From positions 9,362,001 to 9,426,000 of the forward strand of contig CM059622.1 in NCBI GenBank assembly GCA_030435675.1: a stretch of DNA of 64,000 bases, given 5' to 3'. The stretch comes from Steinernema hermaphroditum (taxonomy: Eukaryota > Nematoda > Chromadorea > Rhabditida > Steinernematidae). The position numbers and the translations under genes were made by a program. Below, piece by piece: positions 36,375-45,065 of this stretch; within the stretch, counting starts at the first letter, position 1; the number at the start of each line of letters is the position of its first letter. Under the pieces are notes generated by a model. The model ran no database searches, was not told where the DNA came from, and saw only the letters and a program-made list of their open reading frames with translations.

Positions 36375-36407
36375 CGTCCGAGAGCAATACCACTCGACCA
36401 CCGACAC
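36331..36407 (-). other. tRNA-like segment (A box plus B box)
   Basis: On the minus strand, TGGTCGAGTGG fits the pol III A box and GGTTCGAACCC is a perfect B box, about 44 bases apart as in tRNA genes. Acceptor and T-stem pairing are poor, so it is more likely a tRNA relic or tRNA-derived repeat head than a working tRNA. The B box lies inside the terminal repeat of the Tc5-like element and the A box just outside it. Confidence 0.4.
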
Positions 36408-37432
36408 ACCCGTTACAATGGGCATTGCAGTCGTACTAGTACCGACTGCTGTGAATTTTTGCAACTTCGTGGCCATGTTTTGGGCACATGCCTTAATTTA
36501 GGGCCGCGGAGTTTATGTGCGTTCCACTTCCCAGCCCACCCTCTATCCGTCCCGCCACACCGCAGCCCGATCGGCGCGTATCACTTCGAGTAGTTCCCTT
36601 GTGAGTGTGTGCTGGATTCAGAGATCTTCATGGACCTTTTCACATCGTCAAGCTGCTACAATTGTTTCAAAGAATGGGCGGAGCAGTTCATCTGAATGCG
36701 TTGTCATTACCATAAAGAGTTCATTTGTATATGTTTCGCATAATAAACTGTCAAAAGCGATTTATTTTGTTGTGTTCTGGATATTGGGTTCTATGAACCT
36801 CAATTTGATTATCTCGTATGTCCTTATCGTGGGTGGCAGAAAGTCCTTGGATTCTGAGATAGACACAGTGCAAGATCGTCCATTTCGTGTATTGTTGCGC
36901 CACGGAATAGGAAGCAACAATGATTTCTCCTTTGTTCAACTGCAGGTTGAGCGCTTCATAGCATGCCTGGCCTAAGCCGCCCATGTTGACTCTGTGATTC
37001 TTCAGTCTTCCATCTCCGCGACCTCTATTACATGCTTATCGTCTGGCGTTTTCACCTTACTCACCATGTTCCTTTCCATTTGTTGTACGTATGAGCAAAC
37101 CATTTCAGAGGCAAAGAACATCACCTCAAAGGAAATTATGGATTCATCTAAACCGGAAAAGGCCGAACTCGGGGAAGCCATCAGAATCACATGCTTTTGG
37201 ACCGTCATATGACTCAGAACCGCATCATCCCTCCACTGACCTTCTAGGAAATCAGTCCTATCATGAGGACACAACAAAAACAGTCCTTATCACCGACCAT
37301 ATCAGGTTTGTTGTCCATTCTATTCCACTACACAAACCGAGAACGAGAAGGTACTCGCTGCTCTTTTAGGCGAGTGCTGGGAAACATCTCGAATATCAAT
37401 ATCGCCCCGGGAGAAGGCTGAGGCTTTATTAA
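36408..37432. other. Unassigned stretch left of Harbinger copy A
   Basis: About 1 kb with two modest minus-strand open frames (36751-36984 and 37002-37277) that lack recognisable domains and convincing splice structure. A minus-strand CPHDR...W phrase near 37270 hints at a zinc-binding motif but is not enough to call a gene. The last three bases (37430-37432, TAA) are the left target-site duplication of Harbinger copy A. Confidence 0.4.
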
Positions 37433-37433
37433 T

Positions 37434-37815
37434 GCTACGGCCACGATCGCTGCGTCCTGCGTCGTGCGTCGTGCGTCCTGCGTCGTGGGGTGGCCACGAT
37501 CGCTGCGTCGTGCGTCGCGCTCCGTGCGTCCTGCGTCGTGCGTCGTGCGTCCTGCGTCGTGGGGTGGCCACGATCGCTGCGTCGTGCGTCGCGCTCCGTG
37601 CGTCCTGCGTCGCGCTCCGTGCGTCCTGCGTCGTGCGTCGCTCGCTGCGTCGTGCGTTTTTTGGAGGGTGGCCACGATCGCTGCGTCGTGCGTCCTGCGT
37701 CTTGCGTCCTGCGTCGTGCGTTGCTCGCTGCGTCGTGCGTTTTTTGGAGGGTGGCCACGATCGCTGCGTCGTGCGTCCTGCGTCGTGCGTCCTGCGTCGT
37801 GCGTCCTGCGTTTTT
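37434..37815. repeat. Left subterminal minisatellite array of Harbinger copy A
   Basis: Tandem phrases built from GCGTCGTGCGTCCTGCGTCG, punctuated five times by GGCCACGATCGCTGCGTC. The same arrangement in reverse complement fills 39930-40188, so the long TIRs of this element are themselves tandem arrays. Copy A has one extra unit of about 20 bp compared with copy B. Confidence 0.9.
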
Positions 37816-37819
37816 TACA

Positions 37820-38437
37820 ATGGCGAAAAAACGCGTCGACCTCGACGCGTTTTTTTCGTTTTTTTTTTCGACGATATAGACAGCTTGAAGAAAAAGTGGC
37901 GAAGCTTGCGTGATCGATACAAAAAGCTGAAGAAAGCGGGACCATCCGGAAGCAGCGCTGAAGTCCGCGAGGAGCAGCAGAGCTGGCCTTATTATGAAGC
38001 GCTCCGCTTCACTGATGCATACGACGAGGATCGTGAATCGTCAGTTCAGGAGAAATGTGGATTTACTTATCCTGACCAATTCTAGGATTTCCTGCGCAGT
38101 TCCGTCTTCGTTGTCAGCGGTTTCTTTGAGCGAGTCGGAAGACGATCTCTTCTCCAGTTCGCCGGCCCCCAAGAGAACGAAGCGAAGCCGAAAAGCCGAA
38201 GAGGATGTGAATCAGTTGCTTCAAAAAGCAAATTCATGTTTGGAACAAGTTTTGGCCCCAGCAACTGATGACTGCGAACTATTTGGACAGACTGTCGCCG
38301 CGACACTTCGACGTTTCCCCCTTCAAGCGCGAGAGTACGCCAAGGTCGAAGTTCAGCGATTGCTGTACAATTTGGAGTTTCCTTCGCAAAGACCTGCCGA
38401 GGTTCCATCCGAGCATTTCTTTTACACTGATATGTGA
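37820..38437 (+). CDS. Harbinger-encoded MADF-type DNA-binding protein, copy A
   Basis: Second gene of the element; in this superfamily it helps bring the transposase to DNA and into the nucleus (family knowledge). After ATG 37820 the frame is interrupted at a 10-T run near 37860; one extra T would restore it. The frame then reads DDIDSLKKKWRSLRDRYKKL and SWPYYEALRF, typical of MADF. A 43-bp intron (38057-38099) leads to exon 2, which is Ser-rich with a PKRTKRSRK basic patch and a helical C-terminus. The same T run is present in copy B, so the lesion, if real, predates their duplication; an unrecognised intron or start is also possible. Confidence 0.7.
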
Positions 38438-38557
38438 TTTAATGTTGTTACCATTGCCATGAAACGTTTGTTGCCATGTCGTATAGTCTTGGTTCGTGGT
38501 GATTTCCAGATGTTACCGTAATCATTCTGTTGTGCTAAAGCCAACCTCTGATTTCAG

Positions 38558-39849
38558 ATGAATATACGAAAAAAACGAATTGCTGCCGCCCTTGTGGTCC
38601 AGCAAGCGTTACTGGTCCTCAAGAAGAGTCAGATCAAGAAGCGTCGATTCGGAGTGCACGAAATCTGCCGGGATCGGTCAACATTGGGCGAATTCTTCCA
38701 CCTTCTACCGCAACTAAAGAAGGACGATGCGAAGTTTTTTGAGTACTTGAGGATGAAGCGAAGTACCTTCGAGAAGCTGCTCGGTCTGGTGGAGTCAGAT
38801 CTCAAACCGAAGATGCAGAAGAAGATGAGCATTTTGCCGGAACAGATGCTCGTAATAACTCTTCGATTCCTTGCGACTGGGATGTCGTTCCGCAGTCTTC
38901 ATTTTGCCTTTCGTCTTGGACGGTACGTTTTTTGATGCGGCATACTAGTTCTTGCTGTTTTAAGATCCACCATAGCGAATACCGTCCGGGAAACGTGTCG
39001 TGTTCTTCTGAACTCGCTGAAATCGTACGTGACGTTCCCGTCATCTCCATCCCAGTGGAAAGCGATCAGCGCTGAGTTTCAAAGATGGTGGGACTTCCCG
39101 CATGTTCTGGGTAAGAAATGCCTCTTGACTAGTAAATTACAAGTGATTTAGGATGCATAGACGGGAAGCACATTCATGTCAACAAGCCTATGAAGTCTGG
39201 AAGCCTCTACTTCAACTTCAAAGGAGGATTTTCAACAGTCCTTCTGGCCGTTTGTGACGCGCGCTATCGCTTTTTATACTATGACGTCGGCTGCTACGGT
39301 CATCAGCACGATAGCCATGTGTTCGCCCGAAGTTCGCTTGGTAAAGGGATCGAAGACAATAGCATCGCCTTTCCCGAAGATGAACCTTTTCGATCAGATG
39401 GTCAGAACATACCGTATTTCTTTCTTGGCGACGGTGGTTTCCCGCTAAGCAGTCGATTAATGAAGCCGTTTTCCGGAAATACGAAGCCAGAAGAGGCTAC
39501 GTTCAACTTCCGGCTTTCTCATGCCCGAAATGTCATCGAAAATGCGTTTGGTATTCTTTCGGCTCGATGGAGAATTCTGCTTAAGGATATTGAAACAAGC
39601 GTCGATCTTTCGGATCTCATTGTCGCTTCCTGCATCCACCTGCACAATTTCATTATGGAGGAGGAATCGCCTGGAGCTCCACGAAACGAAGAAGCCAGCG
39701 AAAATTTGAGACTCCAGTCAGCGCCTGTCCAACCTCTGCGATCATCGTCTGCCACTGTTATCGCTCGCAATGTTCGCAATTATCTGATGGACTTCTTCGA
39801 AAACGAAGGCGCAGTGCCGTATCAACACTCGCGGGTGATATTCTTTTGA
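38558..39849 (+). CDS. PIF/Harbinger DDE transposase, copy A
   Basis: Three exons (38558-38922, 38965-39110, 39152-39849) encode 402 residues without stops. DDE_4-type features: VLGCIDGKHIHV with the first Asp, NFKGGFSTVLLAVCDARYRF, YDVGCYGHQHDSHVF, FLGDGGFPLSSRLMKPF with the second Asp, and RLSHARNVIENAFGILSARW with the catalytic Glu. The N-terminal part is helical with KRRFGVHEICRDRSTLGEF. An acceptor GATTTCAG directly precedes the ATG. The protein is identical to that of copy B over every stretch compared. Confidence 0.95.
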
Positions 39850-39929
39850 CGTGATCTTGGTTGTGATGTTTTGATACAATAAATGACCCACAGTTTACAG
39901 TAGCTCATTAGAACGCATCGGATGACGCA

Positions 39930-40188
39930 GGGGGGTGGCCACGACCGCAACGCAGCGACCAGAAGACGCAGGACGCAAGACGCACGACGCTGCCGTACGA
40001 CGCAGCGATCGTGGCCACCTCAGCAAAAACGCGCGACGCAGGACGCACAACGCAGGACGCACGACGCAGGACGCAGCGGCACGACGCAGCGATCGTGGCC
40101 ACCCTCCAAAAAACGCACGACGCAGCGAGCAACGCACGACGCAGGACGCACGACGCACGACGCAGGACGCAGCGATCGTGGCCGTAGC
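39930..40188. repeat. Right subterminal minisatellite array of Harbinger copy A
   Basis: Reverse-complement counterpart of the array at 37434-37815, with repeated GACGCAGCGATCGTGGCC and ACGCAGGACGCACGACGCA phrases up to the element end. Confidence 0.9.
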
Positions 40189-40189
40189 A

Positions 40190-40910
40190 TCTGTCCCAAA
40201 TGCGGAACAGCCTACCTGAGCCCCTTTGTGCTTCCTTGTGGTCATTCGATCTGCAAAAACCGCTACGAGGAGAATGACTGCGAGGGCATCTGTGGCGAAC
40301 AAAGCTGCCAAAGACGTTTCCACAAGGAGGACCGAGTCGTGGAGAACAAGACGCTGAACGGTAGAAGCAGCCTCTTCTCACAATGCCTGACTGATTCTAG
40401 GACTTGTCCAATGCATTCTTTCCCTTCAATGTGAAGAATCGAGGAGCGGATCTGCTCACTCTTTGTCTTTCGGGTGCGCTCACTGCAAGGACGACGTCGG
40501 TATTACGTTAAAGGTGCCTACCGTACCCTTTGTGATGTAACAAATGGCTTTAGATCACGGTTAAAGACAAACGAAGAGAGGAAAAAAAGAAGAAGAAATC
40601 AACGCCTCCTACAGCCCCAATTGAGCAAAGAAGGGAGGAAGAACCGACGTCTCCTACAGCTCCAATAGAGCACAGAAGAGAGGAACCGACGCCTCCTACA
40701 GCTCCAGCAGAGTACAGAGGGGAGGAAGAATCAACGCCTCCTACAGCCCCAGTCGAAGAAGAGTTCGTTCAACCCTCAGCGAATCCGTTTTTGGATGAAC
40801 CCGAAGGTGCGCTGTTCCCCACACCGCCGCCATCTCCCCCAAGGCCCACAGAATTCGCCAATGATCAGAAGATCAGAAGAAAGGAGCTAACTGATATCCC
40901 TGGAATCTAA
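40190..40910 (+). pseudogene. RING-type zinc-finger gene, 3' part (displaced from its start)
   Basis: Open from the transposon edge: CPKCGTAYLSPFVLPCGHSI followed by further Cys/His residues, a RING-like pattern, then after an intron a second Cys cluster (CAHCKDD), then after another intron a tail in which an STPPTAP-type phrase with intervening acidic/basic residues repeats four times. A stop is at 40908-40910. A further short open segment (41001-41102, ending NGEDA) could be an extra 3' exon. The start codon and first eight codons lie at 44035-44059 on the other strand (see findings). As arranged here the gene has no start of its own, so it is probably inactive. Confidence 0.75.
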
Positions 40911-41231
40911 CAGAAGGATGTGATGCAATTCGAGGTGGGGCGAAGTTCCCCAATCACTTTATCTCGAGGAACGTTTCAGGCGAAAAGAATTAGAAACGCC
41001 AAAATGCTTCTTGGATATTATCTGGACATCATGGACCAAGACAGAGAGAAGTTTCTCCGAGAGTTAAAGGACGAGTTCAAGTTGAATGGCGAAGATGCGT
41101 AGGCGTGCTGTGACGCGATCGCTGGATTCTCTGAGAAATTTGTCGCTAGTCGAAGGTAATAGTGAATAAGGCGGGGAACGCACTCCCCCTCTCTGAAAGA
41201 GAAAAGCCAGAATTGATAAAATGGTGATCGA

Positions 41232-41237
41232 AATAAA
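41232..41237 (+). terminator. AATAAA poly(A) signal of the displaced RING gene
   Basis: AATAAA lies inside the inverted segment, about 320 bases after the stop at 40910 and 130 bases after the possible last exon, on the same strand as the gene fragment. Confidence 0.5.
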
Positions 41238-41635
41238 GATTGTATTTGAACATTCCCATGACTGTACGCCCGTCGGTTAAACCGTAGGCTCTTATGCTAC
41301 GGCCACGATCGCTGCGTCCTGCGTCGTGCGTCGTGCGTCCTGCGTCGTGCGTTGCTCGCTGCGTCGTGCGTTTTTTGGAGGGTGGCCACGATCGCTGCGT
41401 CGTGCCGCTGCGTCCTGCGTCGTGCGTCCTGCGTTGTGCGTCCTGCGTCGCGCGTTTTTGCTGAGGTGGCCACGATCGCTGCGTCGTACGGCAGCGTCGT
41501 GCGTCTTGCGTCCTGCGTCTTCTGGTCGCTGCGTTGCGGTCGTGGCCACCCCCCCTGCGTCATCCGATGCGTTCTAATGAGCTACTGTAAACTGTGGGTC
41601 ATTTATTGTATCAAAACATCACAACCAAGATCACG

Positions 41636-42927
41636 TCAAAAGAATATCACCCGCGAGTGTTGATACGGCACTGCGCCTTCGTTTTCGAAGAAGTCCATCA
41701 GATAATTGCGAACATTGCGAGCGATAACAGTGGCAGACGATGATCGCAGAGGTTGGACAGGCGCTGACTGGAGTCTCAAATTTTCGCTGGCTTCTTCGTT
41801 TCGTGGAGCTCCAGGCGATTCCTCCTCCATAATGAAATTGTGCAGGTGGATGCAGGAAGCGACAATGAGATCCGAAAGATCGACGCTTGTTTCAATATCC
41901 TTAAGCAGAATTCTCCATCGAGCCGAAAGAATACCAAACGCATTTTCGATGACATTTCGGGCATGAGAAAGCCGGAAGTTGAACGTAGCCTCTTCTGGCT
42001 TCGTATTTCCGGAAAACGGCTTCATTAATCGACTGCTTAGCGGGAAACCACCGTCGCCAAGAAAGAAATACGGTATGTTCTGACCATCTGATCGAAAAGG
42101 TTCATCTTCGGGAAAGGCGATGCTATTGTCTTCGATCCCTTTACCAAGCGAACTTCGGGCGAACACATGGCTATCGTGCTGATGACCGTAGCAGCCGACG
42201 TCATAGTATAAAAAGCGATAGCGCGCGTCACAAACGGCCAGAAGGACTGTTGAAAATCCTCCTTTGAAGTTGAAGTAGAGGCTTCCAGACTTCATAGGCT
42301 TGTTGACATGAATGTGCTTCCCGTCTATGCATCCTAAATCACTTGTAATTTACTAGTCAAGAGGCATTTCTTACCCAGAACATGCGGGAAGTCCCACCAT
42401 CTTTGAAACTCAGCGCTGATCGCTTTCCACTGGGATGGAGATGACGGGAACGTCACGTACGATTTCAGCGAGTTCAGAAGAACACGACACGTTTCCCGGA
42501 CGGTATTCGCTATGGTGGATCTTAAAACAGCAAGAACTAGTATGCCGCATCAAAAAACGTACCGTCCAAGACGAAAGGCAAAATGAAGACTGCGGAACGA
42601 CATCCCAGTCGCAAGGAATCGAAGAGTTATTACGAGCATCTGTTCCGGCAAAATGCTCATCTTCTTCTGCATCTTCGGTTTGAGATCTGACTCCACCAGA
42701 CCGAGCAGCTTCTCGAAGGTACTTCGCTTCATCCTCAAGTACTCAAAAAACTTCGCATCGTCCTTCTTTAGTTGCGGTAGAAGGTGGAAGAATTCGCCCA
42801 ATGTTGACCGATCCCGGCAGATTTCGTGCACTCCGAATCGACGCTTCTTGATCTGACTCTTCTTGAGGACCAGTAACGCTTGCTGGACCACAAGGGCGGC
42901 AGCAATTCGTTTTTTTCGTATATTCAT
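41636..42927 (-). CDS. PIF/Harbinger DDE transposase, copy B
   Basis: Exons 42563-42927, 42375-42520 and 41636-42333, the mirror image of the copy A gene, with the same 402-residue product and the same DDE motifs. Both copies keep open frames, so either could supply transposase. Confidence 0.95.
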
Positions 42928-43047
42928 CTGAAATCAGAGGTTGGCTTTAGCACAACAGAATGATTACGGTAACATCTGGAAATCACCACGAACCAAGACT
43001 ATACGACATGGCAACAAACGTTTCATGGCAATGGTAACAACATTAAA

Positions 43048-43665
43048 TCACATATCAGTGTAAAAGAAATGCTCGGATGGAACCTCGGCAGGTCTTTGCG
43101 AAGGAAACTCCAAATTGTACAGCAATCGCTGAACTTCGACCTTGGCGTACTCTCGCGCTTGAAGGGGGAAACGTCGAAGTGTCGCGGCGACAGTCTGTCC
43201 AAATAGTTCGCAGTCATCAGTTGCTGGGGCCAAAACTTGTTCCAAACATGAATTTGCTTTTTGAAGCAACTGATTCACATCCTCTTCGGCTTTTCGGCTT
43301 CGCTTCGTTCTCTTGGGGGCCGGCGAACTGGAGAAGAGATCGTCTTCCGACTCGCTCAAAGAAACCGCTGACAACGAAGACGGAACTGCGCAGGAAATCC
43401 TAGAATTGGTCAGGATAAGTAAATCCACATTTCTCCTGAACTGACGATTCACGATCCTCGTCGTATGCATCAGTGAAGCGGAGCGCTTCATAATAAGGCC
43501 AGCTCTGCTGCTCCTCGCGGACTTCAGCGCTGCTTCCGGATGGTCCCGCTTTCTTCAGCTTTTTGTATCGATCACGCAAGCTTCGCCACTTTTTCTTCAA
43601 GCTGTCTATATCGTCGAAAAAAAAAACGAAAAAAACGCGTCGAGGTCGACGCGTTTTTTCGCCAT
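43048..43665 (-). CDS. Harbinger-encoded MADF-type protein, copy B
   Basis: Mirror of the copy A gene: exon 1 at about 43429-43665 with the same 10-base homopolymer frame problem, intron 43386-43428, and exon 2 at 43048-43385 with the basic patch and helical C-terminus. Confidence 0.7.
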
Positions 43666-44034
43666 TGTAAAAAACGCAGGACGCACGACGCAGGACGCAC
43701 GACGCAGGACGCACGACGCAGCGATCGTGGCCACCCTCCAAAAAACGCACGACGCAGCGAGCAACGCACGACGCAGGACGCAAGACGCAGGACGCACGAC
43801 GCAGCGATCGTGGCCACCCTCCAAAAAACGCACGACGCAGCGAGCGACGCACGACGCAGGACGCACGGAGCGCGACGCACGACGCAGCGATCGTGGCCAC
43901 CCCACGACGCAGGACGCACGACGCACGACGCAGGACGCACGGAGCGCGACGCACGACGCAGCGATCGTGGCCACCCCACGACGCAGGACGCACGACGCAC
44001 GACGCAGGACGCAGCGATCGTGGCCGTAGCAAGA

Positions 44035-44059
44035 GACATTCCTTGGGCAGCGAACGCAT
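44035..44059 (-). pseudogene. RING-type gene, first eight codons (displaced 5' end)
   Basis: Minus-strand ATG at 44059 opens a frame MRSLPKEC followed by one base, then the AGA/TCT site and Harbinger copy B. A splice acceptor (CAACTTCAG) lies two bases before the ATG, as in other genes here. Joined through one TCT to 40193 onward on the plus strand, the frame runs directly into the RING-like cysteines. Confidence 0.7.
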
Positions 44060-44334
44060 CCCTGAAGTTGAAGGAGTAGAGGCACACGGTACACAGGCTA
44101 TTTGGGGCGTTGTGTGTTTGTCACACAGAAATGTGCAAGTTGGTCGGTCTTGATAACGATAGAACTCTCTCGTCACGCTTCTGGCACCGATAACGCCAAT
44201 AACGACCCCAGTTACACTTCGGAAGGCATCATAATCTGAGGCTAATAGGAAGTTCAGACCCTAATCTAATTGATTGCAGCGGCGCTAAGGGAGTCGTCTT
44301 CAGGCATCCTTTCGGGATACGTTTTCGCGCGTGA

Positions 44335-44380
44335 CGCAAATAGGAAGTTACCGATAATTATCGGTAACTTCCTATTTGCG
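44335..44380. repeat. Perfect 46-bp palindrome
   Basis: CGCAAATAGGAAGTTACCGA followed by TAA and then the exact complement, with no loop. It could extrude as a cruciform. It abuts the next palindrome with no spacer. Confidence 0.95.
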
Positions 44381-44430
44381 AATTAAGGCGGACAATGTTC
44401 TTATCGATAAGAACATTGTCCGCCCTAATT
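44381..44430. repeat. Near-perfect 50-bp palindrome
   Basis: AATTAAGGCGGACAATGTTC then TTATC and its complement; a single mismatched pair (44386 with 44425) in 25 pairs. It begins at the base after the first palindrome ends and lies about 30 bp before the splice acceptor of the BAF gene. Confidence 0.95.
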
Positions 44431-44471
44431 CACAGTAATGCCCTAAGCGTTGCTTTTTCAGTGTGGTCGCG

Positions 44472-44788
44472 ATGGTGAAACCCTCGAAGCACTACGACTT
44501 CGTTCCCGAAAAAATCAACGACAAATATGTGGAGGCACTGCCTGGCATTGGTGCCGCTCATGAGGGCCGCCTCACAGGGAATGTAAGTCTCGCAAAAAGA
44601 ATTTGTAGCAGGTCATTTAGGGTTACGGTAAGGTGGCGAAACTTTTCGGTCGGTACCTTATGTGCGATGAAAACATCGGCCAGTTCGACTCTTTTCTATA
44701 CACGCATGGAGTGACATACTGTAACCATCGTGGAAACGTGTGTGAAGCTTTCCAAGAGTGGTCCGATAGGCATCTGGGTCCTCTTTAA
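44472..44788 (+). CDS. BANF1: Barrier-to-autointegration factor
   Basis: Small dimeric DNA-bridging protein that links chromatin to LEM-domain proteins of the nuclear envelope (family knowledge). Two exons (44472-44582, 44621-44788) encode 92 residues, against 89 in human. Family features: KHYDFVPEKINDKYVEALPG near the N-terminus, then GIG of the helix-hairpin-helix, and C-terminal NVCEAFQEWSDRHLGPL matching the CFxxLxEWCDxHL end. It differs from typical BAF at several positions (for example HEGRL for the usual GxxL region). Acceptor CTTTTTCAG lies 11 bases before the ATG; AATAAA at 44820-44825. Confidence 0.85.
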
Positions 44789-44819
44789 CAATGGTGCTGT
44801 GAGAGATATTCTTGTGTGA

Positions 44820-44825
44820 AATAAA
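44820..44825 (+). terminator. AATAAA poly(A) signal of BANF1
   Basis: AATAAA 32 bases after the BAF stop codon, in the expected range for a compact gene. Confidence 0.6.
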
Positions 44826-45065
44826 TTCTCGAGAGCTTATGCCCCTCTTCGTCACACCTCAGTTCCTGTCTAGACAAACATTCCAGACAATGTCAATCTT
44901 TTTGCCAAGAATTCCCGTCTGAGATCGGTCGGTTTTCCACCGCTCCAAACTGAATTTCACTACAAATGACCTCCACTTTCTGCAAGGCTTTTCTGGTAGA
45001 CAGACACTGAAGGCGGTGCGTTTTTTTTTGGTGATGTACTTGAAACTTAGACAGTCTCTGCAGTC

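Larger units (their letters stand above)
37433..40189 (+). mobile_element. PIF/Harbinger transposon, copy A
   Basis: About 2,757 bp. Ends are TGCTACGGCCACGATCGCTG and its complement, followed inward by GC-rich minisatellite arrays. It carries the two genes typical of the superfamily: a MADF-type protein and a DDE transposase. Copy B (41295-44031) is nearly identical in the opposite orientation. Left flank is TAA and right flank is TCT, which do not match each other. Confidence 0.95.
40190..41294. other. Inverted segment between the two Harbinger copies
   Basis: 1,105 bp bounded by the facing inner ends of copies A and B. Its edges carry TCT (40190-40192) and TTA (41292-41294). These match the outer flank of the other copy only if the segment is reversed: TAA at 37430-37432 with the complement of TTA, and AGA at 44032-44034 with the complement of TCT. 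Confidence 0.8.
41295..44031 (-). mobile_element. PIF/Harbinger transposon, copy B
   Basis: About 2,737 bp, reverse-complement twin of copy A. Positions in the coding part correspond as x to 81485-x. The only differences noticed are one base in a C run near the left end and one missing array unit. Left flank is TTA and right flank is AGA. Confidence 0.95.

Noticed and set aside
36331..36407. Functional tRNA gene
   Set aside because: A and B boxes are good, but acceptor and T-stem pairing fail, so only a tRNA-like segment is reported.
37434..40190. Long open frames (up to about 200 codons) across the GC-rich arrays, rich in Ala/Ser/Cys/Val or Arg/Thr/Asp
   Set aside because: They occur in several frames on both strands at once and simply reflect a stop-free tandem repeat; no start context or domain.
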